Program-made: the position numbers and the translations under genes
From: JAWKRB01 sp041389885
GTDB taxonomy: Bacteria; Myxococcota_A; Polyangia; Polyangiales; Ga0077539
Direction: 5' to 3'
Length of the DNA: 64,000 nucleotides
Assembly (NCBI GenBank): GCA_041389885.1
Contig: JAWKRB010000032.1
Location: forward strand, 28,741-92,740
Notes under the pieces: model-generated
What the model was told of the DNA's origin: nothing
The model's database searches: none
What the model saw: only the letters and a program-made list of their open reading frames with translations
Part shown: positions 26,943 to 35,760 of the stretch, piece after piece
Numbering within the stretch: position 1 is the first letter of the stretch
Layout: every line of letters starts with the position of its first letter

Positions 26943-29639
26943 ATGCGCGCCCCGTCGTCGACCCTCCTCGTGACCCTGCTCCTCTCGACGCTCGCGTGCA
27001 GCGGCACGAGCGCCGTCGTGGGCGGCGGGGCCGACGCCGCCCTCGACGTCGGGGCGACCGACGTGATCGACGACCTCGCGGTCGCGACCGACCTCCCCGA
27101 CGTCCCCACGGCCATCGACGCCCCCGACGTCCCGGTCGTGATGGACGTGGTCGACGTCCCCGCCGTCATGGACGCGCCCTTTCGATGCGCGCGAAACGAA
27201 GACTGCGCGGCGATGACCGGCACCCCCGCCTGCGACATCGCGACGGGTCGCTGCGTCGCCTGCGTGCCCTCCGCCGACGCCTGCCCCCGAGGAGAGTACT
27301 GCGCCGCGGGCAACGTCTGCGTACAGGGCTGCCGCGACGATGAAGCCTGCGGCGGCGGCGGCGGCTCCGACGCGGGGGTCGACGGCGGCGTCGGGCGCGC
27401 CCTGCGCTGCGACACGAGCACCCGCGCCTGCGTCGAGTGCGTGGTCGACGCGCACTGCCCCGCGGGCACCCTCTGCGTGGGCAGCGTGTGCGTCGCGGGG
27501 TGCACCGACACCCGCGGCTGCCCCGGCGCGCAGCAGTGCTGCAACGGCGCCTGCGCCGACCCGGCCTCGAGCATCGCCCACTGCGGCGGCTGCGGGACCG
27601 TCTGCGCCGTCGCCAACGCGATGCCCGCCTGCCAGAACGGCATGTGCACCGTGGGCGCCTGCACCGCGCCCTTCGCCGACTGCGACCGCCTCCCCGCCAA
27701 CGGCTGCGAGGCCCACACCCTCACCGACGTCGCCCACTGCGGCGGCTGCGGGCTGCGCTGCGAGGCGAGGCCCAACGCGACGGTGTCGTGCGAGGCCGGG
27801 CGCTGCGCCTTCGCCTGCGCGCCGGGCTTCGCCGACTGCGACGGCGTCGCCGACAACGGCTGCGAGGTCGACCTTCAGACCGACGTAACCCGCTGCGGCG
27901 CTTGCGGTAACGCGTGCTCGCCGCCCAACGGCACCGCCGCCTGCGTCGCGGGGCGCTGCGCCGTCGCGGCCTGCGCGACGGGCTTCGGCGACTGCGACGG
28001 CAACGCGTCCAACGGCTGCGAGGCCGACCTGCGCAGCGCCACCGCGCACTGCGGCGGGTGCGGCAACGCGTGCCCCGCGCGGCCCAACGCGTTCCCCGGG
28101 TGCCTCGCGGGGCGCTGCGTCGCCTCGTGCGTCACGGGCTCGCAGGACTGCGACGGCGACGAGTCCAACGGCTGCGAGGCCGACCTGCGCGTGAGCCTCG
28201 ACCACTGCGGCGCCTGCGGGCGCCCCTGCCGACCTGCGCGCGGCGTCGGTGTGTGCGCCATGGGCGCCTGCCGCGTCGCGAGCTGCGACCCCGGCTTCGC
28301 CGACTGCGACGGCGACCCCTCCAACGGCTGCGAGGTGAGCCTGCAGAGCGACGTGTCGCACTGCGGCGCGTGCGGATCCGCGTGCTCGGTCTCGGGCGGC
28401 ACCCCCGTGTGCGTCGGCGCCGTGTGCGGCCTCGGCATGTGCGCCGCGGGCCGCGGAGACTGCGACGGCAACTCCGGCAACGGCTGCGAGACCGACCTCG
28501 CCACGGCGGCCTCGCACTGCGGCGCCTGCGGCAACGCGTGCGCGCTCCCCAACGCGACCGCCTCGTGCGCGGGCGGTCGCTGCGCGGTGGCGTCGTGCGA
28601 CGCGGGCTTCGCCGACTGCGACGGCAACCCGAGCAACGGCTGCGAGGTCAACCTCCGGGCCGACGCGCGGCACTGCGGCGCCTGCCAGAGCGCCTGCGCG
28701 CCCGCCAACGGCGCGGGCGCCTGCGTGAGCGGACGCTGCGCGGTGGCCTCGTGCAACGCGGGCTTCGCCGACTGCGACGGCGACCCCAGCAACGGCTGCG
28801 AGGTGATCCTCGCGAGCGACGCGGCGCACTGCGGCGCGTGCGGCGCGCGCTGCCAGGTCGCCAACGCGGTCCCCGCGTGCGCGAGCGGTCGCTGCGTGGT
28901 GGCGTCGTGCGGCGCGGGCTTCGCCGACTGCAACGGGCTCCCCGGCGACGGCTGCGAGACCCACACCGCGTCGAGCCCCTCGTCGTGCGGGGGCTGCGGC
29001 CGCGCGTGCTCCCTGCCCCGCGTGTCGTCCGCGGGCTGCGCGGGGGGCGCGTGCACCGTGGGCGCCTGCGTCGGCGGCTTCGGCGACTGCGACGGCGTCG
29101 CGTCGAACGGCTGCGAGACCGACCTCGCCCGCGACGTGAACCACTGCGGCGCCTGCGGACGTCGCCCCCCCGAGGTGTGCAACCTCGCCGACGACAACTG
29201 CAACGGCGCCTGCGACGACGTGGGCGGGTGCCGCGTCGCGGTGCACCGCTCGTACCGCTCGAGCAACGGCGAGCACTTCTACACGACCTCGCTCAGCGAG
29301 GCCGCGTGCTGCGGGTTTCGCGTGGAGAACGCGTCGTTCTTTCACCTCTACGCCGCGGCGCAGCCGGGCACGGCGCCCTTCTACCGCTGCCTCCTGCGCA
29401 ACGGGCTGCACCTCTACACCACGTCGTCGAGCTGCGAGGGCGCGGGCAGCTCCGAGGGGGTCATGGGGCACATCGCGCAGTCGGCGGTGTGCGGCGCGGT
29501 GCCGCTCTACCGGGTGTACCGCCCGGCCAACGGCGACCACTTCTACACGACCTCGGCGGGCGAGCGAGACAGCGCGCTCTCGGGCGGCTACGTCAGCGAG
29601 GGCGTCGCGGGCTACGTCTGGCCTTCACCCCAGGGATGA
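26943..29639 (+). CDS. Cys-rich repeat lipoprotein with DUF5648-like C-terminus
   Basis: Predicted 898 aa. A lipoprotein signal ends in LLSTLAC. An Asp/Val/Ala-rich tether runs to about 80, and a Cys-rich segment (about 83-235) follows. Residues about 244-740 hold ten repeats of about 50 aa with the core DCDGxxxNGCE and HCGxCG. A MopE-like NLADDNCNG precedes three C-terminal repeats with HFYTTS, the DUF5648-type signature. It is probably a surface protein stabilised by many disulfides, with possible metal binding at the Asp-rich loops. The ATG at 26943 begins the signal; TACGAT ends 7 nt upstream. The last 15 nt overlap the convergent GST gene. Confidence 0.88.
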   Translation: MRAPSSTLLVTLLLSTLACSGTSAVVGGGADAALDVGATDVIDDLAVATDLPDVPTAIDAPDVPVVMDVVDVPAVMDAPFRCARNEDCAAMTGTPACDIATGRCVACVPSADACPRGEYCAAGNVCVQGCRDDEACGGGGGSDAGVDGGVGRALRCDTSTRACVECVVDAHCPAGTLCVGSVCVAGCTDTRGCPGAQQCCNGACADPASSIAHCGGCGTVCAVANAMPACQNGMCTVGACTAPFADCDRLPANGCEAHTLTDVAHCGGCGLRCEARPNATVSCEAGRCAFACAPGFADCDGVADNGCEVDLQTDVTRCGACGNACSPPNGTAACVAGRCAVAACATGFGDCDGNASNGCEADLRSATAHCGGCGNACPARPNAFPGCLAGRCVASCVTGSQDCDGDESNGCEADLRVSLDHCGACGRPCRPARGVGVCAMGACRVASCDPGFADCDGDPSNGCEVSLQSDVSHCGACGSACSVSGGTPVCVGAVCGLGMCAAGRGDCDGNSGNGCETDLATAASHCGACGNACALPNATASCAGGRCAVASCDAGFADCDGNPSNGCEVNLRADARHCGACQSACAPANGAGACVSGRCAVASCNAGFADCDGDPSNGCEVILASDAAHCGACGARCQVANAVPACASGRCVVASCGAGFADCNGLPGDGCETHTASSPSSCGGCGRACSLPRVSSAGCAGGACTVGACVGGFGDCDGVASNGCETDLARDVNHCGACGRRPPEVCNLADDNCNGACDDVGGCRVAVHRSYRSSNGEHFYTTSLSEAACCGFRVENASFFHLYAAAQPGTAPFYRCLLRNGLHLYTTSSSCEGAGSSEGVMGHIAQSAVCGAVPLYRVYRPANGDHFYTTSAGERDSALSGGYVSEGVAGYVWPSPQG
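27672..29170 (+). repeat. Ten coding repeats of about 150 nt
   Basis: Within the Cys-rich lipoprotein gene, ten units encode the pattern [FS]xDCDGxxxNGCExxLxxDxxHCGACG, followed by a second Cys-containing stretch. One degenerate half unit precedes them. Units differ at many positions, so this is an old protein repeat rather than a recent DNA expansion. Confidence 0.85.
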
Positions 29640-30380
29640 GCCCCGCTCCTCGCGGTACATCCGCAGGGCGAAGCGCCCCGCGGGGGTGTCGCGCAGCGCC
29701 TCGACGACGTCGATGAACGCCGGCGGCGTGTCGCGCAGCGGCGCGAGAAAGCGCTCGAGCTCCGGAGGAAAGATCGCCGGCGTCGCGAGGGCCGCGAAGG
29801 TGAGGTCGGCGGCGGTGAAGCGCTCGCCGGTGAGGTACGGCCGCCCGTCGGCGAGGAGCGCGGCGACCTCGGCGAAGACCTCGCGCATGCGCTCGAGGGA
29901 GCGCGCGGCCCCCTCGGGGGTGATGCGCATGCCCTTCTTCATCAGCGCGCGAATGGCGGGGAACCCCGCGCGAAACACGGCGGTCTGCCAGCGGGGCACG
30001 CGCCCGCGGATCATCCCGAAGAGCCGCGGGGGGTCTTCGAGCATGTAGCGGTAGGCCCAGCGTCGGGCGGCGGGCCCGAGCGCCTCGTCGAAGCGCGCCT
30101 CGAGGCGCTCGACCTCGCGCGCGTCGCCGTCGGGAAAGAGCCTCGCCGCCCCGTCGAGGCGCGCGTCGGCCCAGCGCAGGATCTCGGTCGAGTCTTGCAC
30201 CGCGCGGCCCTCGGCGACGAGCACGGGCACGGTGCGCCCGCTCCCCGCGCGCATCGCGGCGGGGGTGTGCAGCAGCGGGAGGTACGGCCGCTCGACGTAG
30301 TCGACGCGCGCCCGGTCGAGGGCCCAGCGGGCCTTCTCGCAGTAGTGGCTGAAGGGGATGGTGACGAGCTCGACGCGCAT
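29625..30380 (-). CDS. Glutathione S-transferase-like protein
   Basis: A 251-aa protein with a thioredoxin-fold GST N-terminal domain (MRVELVTIPFSHYCEKARWALD, then GRTVPVLV and DSTEILRW) and a helical C-terminal domain (PYLTGERFTAADLTFAALA). The Ser/Cys in FSHYCEKARWAL is the likely glutathione-activating position. It should act in the cytoplasm in conjugation or redox reactions. The ATG at 30380 has GAAGGT 6 nt upstream. It lies 26 nt after the MATE exporter gene on the same strand, so the pair may handle toxic compounds together. Confidence 0.86.
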   Translation of the reverse strand: MRVELVTIPFSHYCEKARWALDRARVDYVERPYLPLLHTPAAMRAGSGRTVPVLVAEGRAVQDSTEILRWADARLDGAARLFPDGDAREVERLEARFDEALGPAARRWAYRYMLEDPPRLFGMIRGRVPRWQTAVFRAGFPAIRALMKKGMRITPEGAARSLERMREVFAEVAALLADGRPYLTGERFTAADLTFAALATPAIFPPELERFLAPLRDTPPAFIDVVEALRDTPAGRFALRMYREERGSSLG

Positions 30381-30406
30381 GGCGACCTTCGTAGCACCGC
30401 GGGCGG

Positions 30407-31774
30407 TCACTCGAGCGTGGGCTCGGCGCCGGTGAGGTCGAGGCGCCTCCACGCGCCGCCGCGAAAGCGCGCGTAGAGCGCGGCGCTGAGCACGGCCATG
30501 AAGGCGACCACCCACCAGAGCGCGCCCACGGGCCCCGCGCCCCAGCGCACGGCGAGCAGGGTGGAGGGCACGAAGAAGCCCCAGGCGATGGCGATGCGCA
30601 CGGTCATCGGCCACGCGGTGTCTCCCGCCGCGCGCAGGGTCTCGCCGAGGACCATGCTCACCGCGTCGAAGAGCTGCCACGCGACGCTCACGAGGAGCAG
30701 CGCGGCGCCGAGGGAGACGAACCCACCCGTGGCGGAGCCGCCGTCGGAGAACATGCGCAGCAGCGCGCGGGGCGCGGCGAGGTAGGCGCCGCCCACGAGG
30801 ACCATCCACCCCGAGGCGACCAGGGTCGCGCGGAGGACCATGCGCGGCACGGCGCCCTGCGCGCCGGCGCCGAGGGCGTTGCCCACGTGGATCGCGTTGG
30901 CGCTGGCCACGCCGAAGGCCGGCATGAAGGCCACGCTGTTGAGCTGCAGCACGGCCATGAGCGCGGCGAGGGCCTGGGTGCCCAGCCGCGCGAAGACCAC
31001 GTCGATGAAGAAGAGAAAGGCGCCGAACTCGAGGAACCAGTTGACCCCGTTGGGCAACCCGAAGCGCACGAGCCGCGTCAACTCGTTGCGGCGCAAGGGT
31101 GTACGCGGCGCGCCGCCGCGCTCGCGTCGAAGGGTCCACGCGACCACGGCGAAGCCCGCGACGGTGGCGAGGGTGTTCGCGAGGGCCGCGCCCCGCACGC
31201 CCATCGCGGGGAGGGGGCCCGCGCCGCGGATGAGCACCGCGGCGAGGGGCACGTTGAGCAGCATGACGGTGACGTTGGCGACGAGGCCGACGCGGGTGTT
31301 CCCCTGGCCGCCGAACCAGGCCGAGAGGGCCTCGGTGCCCACCGCGAAGCCCGCGCCCAGGAGGCGCACCGAGAGGAACGCCGCCATGAGCGCGCGCACC
31401 TCGGGCGAGTAGCTCGAGCGCGCGAGCAGCGCGGGCACGAGGGGGACGGCGAGCAGCGCGGCGAGCTCGGCGGCGGCGGCGATGACGAGGCCGTAGCTCG
31501 CGAAGCGGAGCAGCCGCGCCCGGTCGCCCCGCGCGTGGAGCTGCGCGGCGAAGGACTGCACCAGCGCCACCACCCCCATCGGGAGCATGAAGAGCGCGAA
31601 GGCGTTGAGGCTCCCGTTCGAGGTCGCCGCGAGGGCGTCGTTGCCCAGCGGCGCGACCAGCGCCGCGTCGACGAAGCCCAGCACCGACTGCGCGGCCCGC
31701 CCGAGGACCATCGGCCACGCGAGGCGCGCGAGGTCGCGCAGCGTGGGCGCGGCGTAGTCGGTGCGCGGGGTCAT
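30407..31774 (-). CDS. MATE-family efflux transporter
   Basis: A 455-aa inner-membrane protein with about 12 hydrophobic segments in two halves. It begins LRDLARLAWPMVLGRAAQSVLGFVDAALVAPLG, the usual MATE start with a helix-1 Pro and an Asp in the VD motif. MATE proteins export cationic drugs or metabolites using Na+ or H+ gradients. The ATG at 31774 is chosen because it starts the family N-terminus; a TACGGA hexamer ends 8 nt upstream and no Shine-Dalgarno sequence is seen. Confidence 0.9.
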   Translation of the reverse strand: MTPRTDYAAPTLRDLARLAWPMVLGRAAQSVLGFVDAALVAPLGNDALAATSNGSLNAFALFMLPMGVVALVQSFAAQLHARGDRARLLRFASYGLVIAAAAELAALLAVPLVPALLARSSYSPEVRALMAAFLSVRLLGAGFAVGTEALSAWFGGQGNTRVGLVANVTVMLLNVPLAAVLIRGAGPLPAMGVRGAALANTLATVAGFAVVAWTLRRERGGAPRTPLRRNELTRLVRFGLPNGVNWFLEFGAFLFFIDVVFARLGTQALAALMAVLQLNSVAFMPAFGVASANAIHVGNALGAGAQGAVPRMVLRATLVASGWMVLVGGAYLAAPRALLRMFSDGGSATGGFVSLGAALLLVSVAWQLFDAVSMVLGETLRAAGDTAWPMTVRIAIAWGFFVPSTLLAVRWGAGPVGALWWVVAFMAVLSAALYARFRGGAWRRLDLTGAEPTLE

Positions 31775-31863
31775 GGGGGCGGTCCGTATGGGTCGATTCG
31801 CCGCCGGGCGCAAGCGAGGCCCTCGACGCGCGCCCTGGGGCGCGCGATGACACGCAGACCCCA

Positions 31864-32484
31864 TTGCCCGACGCGCCCCTCACCCTCCTCGACGACCCCG
31901 CGCGACGCGCCCTGGTGCGACTGTGGCCCGCGTTTCTCTCCCCCGCCGAGGCCGACGAGCTCGCGCGCGACCTCGCCGACGCGCCCTTCGAGGCCGAGCG
32001 CCCGGTGATCTTCGGCCGCGCGACGACGGTGCGGCGACAGAGCTGCGCCTTCGGCGACCCCGGCGCGCGCTACCGGTACTCTGGGCTCCTCCGCGAGGCG
32101 GCCCCGTGGCCCGCGGCGCTCCTCACCGTGCTCGCGCGGCTCGAGGCGACGGTGGGCGTGCGCTTCACCTTCGCGCTGGTGAACCTCTACGTCGACGGGG
32201 CCGCCGCGCTGGGATGGCACGCCGACGACGAGCCCGACCTCGCCGCCGACCAGCCCATCGCGTCGCTCTCCCTCGGCGCCACGCGCGATTTTCAGATGCG
32301 TCCGCGCGGGGGTCGCACCACCCTCACGGTGCCCCTCGCGCACGGCTCGCTGCTCACCATGGAGCGCGAGACGCAGCGCAGCTACCAGCATCAGGTGCCG
32401 CGCCGCGCGCGGGTCGCCGCGCCGAGGATCAACCTCACCTTTCGCGTCATGCGCGAGGCCCGAGGGCTCAGCGCGCGACGGTGA
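31864..32484 (+). CDS. AlkB-like 2-oxoglutarate/Fe(II) dioxygenase
   Basis: A 206-aa AlkB-superfamily enzyme. The iron ligands are His 119 and Asp 121 (GWHADDEPDL) and His 176 (SYQHQVP). The 2-oxoglutarate-binding Arg residues are in RINLTFR (188-194). By family it removes alkyl groups from damaged DNA or RNA bases. The layout resembles the compact ALKBH2/3 type. The start is a TTG at 31864, the only in-frame option consistent with length; upstream is the divergent MATE gene. The last 17 nt overlap the convergent OmpA-type gene. Confidence 0.88.
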   Translation: MPDAPLTLLDDPARRALVRLWPAFLSPAEADELARDLADAPFEAERPVIFGRATTVRRQSCAFGDPGARYRYSGLLREAAPWPAALLTVLARLEATVGVRFTFALVNLYVDGAAALGWHADDEPDLAADQPIASLSLGATRDFQMRPRGGRTTLTVPLAHGSLLTMERETQRSYQHQVPRRARVAAPRINLTFRVMREARGLSARR

Positions 32485-34375
32485 CGTGAAACTCGACGCG
32501 GCGGTTGCGGGCGCGGCCCTCGGCGGTGGAGTTCGACTCGCGCGGGCGGTCGGGGCCGAAGCCCACGGCGGTGATCCGCGACTCGGCCACGCCGCGCGCG
32601 ATGAGGTACGCGCGCACCATGTCGGCGCGGCTCCGCGAGAGCCGGCGGTTCGCCTCGGGGTCGCCCACGTTGTCGGTGTGCCCCTGCACCTCGACCCGCG
32701 TCGCCTCGGGGTGCCCCTGGATCACCGCCGCCACCGCGTCGAGCACGCGAAACGACGCCGCGCCCACGATGCGATCGCGCCCGGTGGAGAAATTGACCTC
32801 CTGCAGGATGACGATGTTGTCGCCCCGGAGCTCCGCGAGGCCGCCGTTCGCCGGAGGGGGCTCCGGCGGCGTCGAGGGCGGCGTGGGGGCGTTGGGCGGC
32901 GGCGCGCCGGGGCCGTCAGGGCAGCCGTCGGTGTCGTCGATGCCGTTCACCGTCTCGGGCTGGTCGCTGCACTGATCCTCGGCGTCGGGGATGCCGTCGC
33001 CGTCGTTGTCAGGGTCGGGGCAGCCGTCTTCGTCTTGAAAGCCGTCGAACTCTTCGGGCTCCGTCGGGCACGCGTCGCGGTCGTCGGGAATTCCGTCGCG
33101 GTCGCGGTCGTTGTCAGGGCAGCCGTCGTTGTCGCGGTCGCCGTCCATGTCTTCGGGCTCGCGGGGGCACGAGTCGAAGCCGTCGGGGATGCCGTCGCCG
33201 TCGTTGTCAGGGTCGGGGCAGCCGTCGTTGTCTTGAAACTGGTCGCGGTCTTCGGCCTCGTCGGGGCAGCGGTCGTTCGCGTCCTCGATGCCGTCGCCGT
33301 CGTTGTCGGGGTCGGGGCAGCCGTCTTGATCCTCGAAGCCGTCGCGGTCTTCGGGCTCGTTGGGGCAGCGGTCTACGGCGTCGTCGACGCCGTCGTGGTC
33401 GAGGTCGATGTGCGTGGGCGACCAGACCATGCCCGCGAAGGCCCGCGCCGCGGGGGCGCCCGCGCCTCGCACCAGGCCCGCGCCGCCGCCCAGGGTGACC
33501 GCCCAGTCCCCCGCGCGGTACCGCGCCGCGAGGTCGCCCTCGACGGCGTTGGACTGCAACGCCGACGAGAAATCGGTGCTCCCGAAGAACTCAGCGATGA
33601 GCCCGAAGCGCGGCGTGAGGTCGTAGCCCAGGCCCGCGCCCCAGAGCATACGGCTGCCCACGGAGGTCGACAGCACCTGCGCGCTCTCGGGGCGGAGCAC
33701 CGCGCCGGCGTTGATCGCCGCGCTGAAGCGACCGTACCGAAGGTCGAGGATCGCCCGCGCGCCGCCGGAGAATTGCCCGTCGGCGATGAAGCGCTGGTCG
33801 CCTCCGGTGAACTGCCCCGTGGGGATGTTCCCCCAGAGGGAGACAGCGAAGGCCACGCCGCGCATGCCGAGGCCCGCGAGGCGGACCTTCAGCTCGACCC
33901 TGGGGTCACCGAGCGCCGCGCTGGTGCGGCTCTGGGGGTTGGACGCGCCGCCCACGGGTCGAAAGGTCGCCGGGTCGATGGCGTCGCCGTCGGCGAGGGT
34001 GACCGGGATGTCGAGGGAGAGCTGAAACCGCCGCCCGAAGGTCACCGACGGCATGATGTTCAGCGTCGCGAGGTGGGCCACCGGGCGGGAGCGCACGGAG
34101 CCCGCGGAGCACCCCGAGTCGTTGTCGACGTTGGGGCAGTCGGCGTTGAAGATCGTGAGCGCGCCGGCGCTGTAGTTGGCCCACACGCCGAGGTCGAAGC
34201 CAGCGTTGCCGTCGACCCGCGCGCCCGCCACCGTGAGGAAGTTGTTCGCCCCCGGAGCGAGGCGAAACGTCTGCATGTCGATGTTCTGGTTGAACGGCGT
34301 CTGGGCCCAGGCCGGGAGCGCGGGGCTGACCGCAACCACCGCCGCAAGCACGCTCCACCAACGTCGCATTCCCAC
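32468..34375 (-). CDS. OmpA-family outer-membrane protein with TSP3 repeats (second copy)
   Basis: A 635-aa protein: signal peptide ending PAWAQ (about residue 25), a beta-barrel-like region (about 30-315), five TSP3 calcium-binding repeats (DxDxDGxxDxxDxCP, about 320-485), a Pro-rich linker, and an OmpA domain (VQGHTDNVGD, then NRRLSRSRA, about 510-632). It shares architecture but not close sequence with 3186-4826. GTG 34375 and ATG 34369 are both possible; GGAGGA is 5 nt before the GTG. It follows the exbB-exbD-tonB operon by 100 nt on the same strand. It probably anchors the outer membrane to peptidoglycan. Confidence 0.9.
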   Translation of the reverse strand: MGMRRWWSVLAAVVAVSPALPAWAQTPFNQNIDMQTFRLAPGANNFLTVAGARVDGNAGFDLGVWANYSAGALTIFNADCPNVDNDSGCSAGSVRSRPVAHLATLNIMPSVTFGRRFQLSLDIPVTLADGDAIDPATFRPVGGASNPQSRTSAALGDPRVELKVRLAGLGMRGVAFAVSLWGNIPTGQFTGGDQRFIADGQFSGGARAILDLRYGRFSAAINAGAVLRPESAQVLSTSVGSRMLWGAGLGYDLTPRFGLIAEFFGSTDFSSALQSNAVEGDLAARYRAGDWAVTLGGGAGLVRGAGAPAARAFAGMVWSPTHIDLDHDGVDDAVDRCPNEPEDRDGFEDQDGCPDPDNDGDGIEDANDRCPDEAEDRDQFQDNDGCPDPDNDGDGIPDGFDSCPREPEDMDGDRDNDGCPDNDRDRDGIPDDRDACPTEPEEFDGFQDEDGCPDPDNDGDGIPDAEDQCSDQPETVNGIDDTDGCPDGPGAPPPNAPTPPSTPPEPPPANGGLAELRGDNIVILQEVNFSTGRDRIVGAASFRVLDAVAAVIQGHPEATRVEVQGHTDNVGDPEANRRLSRSRADMVRAYLIARGVAESRITAVGFGPDRPRESNSTAEGRARNRRVEFHVTVAR

Positions 34376-34474
34376 AGTCGTCCTCCGGCGGGCGTTGAGC
34401 CGCCCTCGTCGCGCATGCGCGGCGGTCCAGTCCTATCTCGGATGAGGGAACCTAGACAAGACCGCAGCGACGCC

Positions 34475-35329
34475 TCAGTCGAGCTGAAACCGAATCACGA
34501 AGCGCACCGGCACGCTCACCGCGCGCCCCCCGCGGTCCCTCGGAACCGTTGCGGTGCAGGCGTTTCGAAGCGCGCGCTCGGCGGCCCGGCCGAAGCCGTG
34601 GCCGGGGTCACGCACCGCCCGGGCCTCGGTGATGCGCCCCGACGCGTCGACGGTCAGCCGGAGCTGCACCGACTCCTGAGAGATCCCCTCGTCGCGGGCC
34701 TCGTCGGGGTAGAACTCGCGCAGCGCGTTGTCGTCGCACTCGATGCGCGGGCGCTCGGAGAGGTCTTCGAGGCGAGGCGGGGGCGCCGGGGGCGCGGTGC
34801 CGGTGCCGCCTGGGGTGCCCCCGGGCTGGCCGCCAGGGCGCGAATTGTAGGCCGGGCCGCCCGTGTTCGTGCCGCCCTGCTGCATGTCGCCGCCCTGAAA
34901 ATTCGTGTTGTTCCCCGTGGGCATCGAGTCGATCTCTTGATCGAAGCGCGCGGGCTCCTGGGGATCGGGCACCGCGGTCATGACCGGCGGCGCCGCCGCC
35001 GGCGCGGGCGGAGGGGGAGGCTCGTTGCGCGGGGGAGGCGGCGTCTCCGGGCGAGCCGCGGCCGGCGGAGGCGGAGGCGGAGGCGCCTCGGGCGGAGGAG
35101 GCGGCGGAGGCGGAGGAGGTGGCGGGGGTGGCGGGGGCTCCACCACGTCCATCTCGGTGAGCTGGGTGACGGTGATGCGGTGAGGCTGCGAGTGACGGCT
35201 CGTGGCGAGCAGCCCGATCACCAGGAGCCCGTGAATGAGCGCCGAGCCGATGAACTCGACGCGCGGTCCTCTGCGAGAGATGTCAGCGTTCTGCATCGGT
35301 GCGTCGGACACGCGCGCCCCTTCGATCAC
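34475..35329 (-). CDS. TonB-family energy transducer
   Basis: A 284-aa protein with one N-terminal membrane helix (about 27-45), a long Pro-rich spacer (about 65-125, including a run of about 16 Pro), a Gly/Asn-rich stretch, and a C-terminal domain of TonB type (VQLRLTVDASGRITEARAV, then RALRNACTATVP). It would span the periplasm and pass proton-motive energy from ExbB/ExbD to outer-membrane partners. The GTG start overlaps the exbD stop by 4 nt (GTGA). No TonB-dependent receptor is encoded in the window, so the partner is elsewhere or this drives another process, such as motility in myxobacteria. Confidence 0.86.
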   Translation of the reverse strand: MIEGARVSDAPMQNADISRRGPRVEFIGSALIHGLLVIGLLATSRHSQPHRITVTQLTEMDVVEPPPPPPPPPPPPPPPPEAPPPPPPPAAARPETPPPPRNEPPPPPAPAAAPPVMTAVPDPQEPARFDQEIDSMPTGNNTNFQGGDMQQGGTNTGGPAYNSRPGGQPGGTPGGTGTAPPAPPPRLEDLSERPRIECDDNALREFYPDEARDEGISQESVQLRLTVDASGRITEARAVRDPGHGFGRAAERALRNACTATVPRDRGGRAVSVPVRFVIRFQLD

Positions 35330-35757
35330 TGGACGGGTTGCGCCGCCACCTCGGGCTGCGTCTGGATGGCGAACTTGGCGACCTGGGCGCGCCGCACGAT
35401 GTCGATCACCCGCACCACGCGGCCGTGGGGCACGCGCTGGTCGGCGGCGATGATCGCGCGCACCTCGGGGTTCTCAGACTTCTTCTGCCGGGCGTAGGCG
35501 AGGAGCCCGTCCTCGTTCACCGCGCGGCCGTCGACGAAGATGTCTCCGTTCTGGTTCACGCTGATCGCCATCGCGGTGACCTGCGTCGGGCCGCTGCTCG
35601 ACGCGCGCGGGAGGTCTACCGGGATGGTCTGAGGCGTCACGATGTATTTCGCCGTCACCATGAAGATGATCAGCAGCACCAGGGCGATGTCGACGAAGGG
35701 CGTGACGTTGATCCCTGTGATCGCCCCCTCGTCGTCGCTCGACGAACCGCCGCCCAT
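35326..35757 (-). CDS. exbD: ExbD/TolR-family biopolymer transport protein
   Basis: A 143-aa inner-membrane protein with a single helix carrying the essential Asp 23 (NVTPFVDIALVLLIIFM), followed by a periplasmic domain (about 45-135) that binds peptidoglycan or partner proteins in this family. It forms the proton-using stator with the ExbB protein encoded 3 nt upstream. It cannot be told from sequence alone whether this set is Exb, Tol or a motility version. The TonB-type gene overlapping its stop favours Exb. Confidence 0.92.
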   Translation of the reverse strand: MGGGSSSDDEGAITGINVTPFVDIALVLLIIFMVTAKYIVTPQTIPVDLPRASSSGPTQVTAMAISVNQNGDIFVDGRAVNEDGLLAYARQKKSENPEVRAIIAADQRVPHGRVVRVIDIVRRAQVAKFAIQTQPEVAAQPVQ

Positions 35758-35760
35758 GGC

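Noticed and set aside
27672..29170. Regular repeats resembling a CRISPR array
   Set aside because: The period is about 150 nt, units are diverged and in frame, and they encode conserved cysteines. There are no spacers and no cas genes.
25164..29540. A 1458-aa minus-strand open frame covering the Cys-rich repeat gene
   Set aside because: Most of it is antisense to the repeat protein, giving monotonous AVGEA-type repeats. Only its final 150 codons are the real cytochrome-like gene.
35060..35140. GGC/GGA-rich microsatellite
   Set aside because: On the minus strand it encodes the poly-Pro linker of the TonB-type protein, normal for that family.
32486..35497. A 1003-aa plus-strand open frame
   Set aside because: It is the shadow of the OmpA/TSP3 and TonB genes. 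The repetitive Val/Gly/Ala-rich pattern mirrors the Asp-rich repeats on the other strand.
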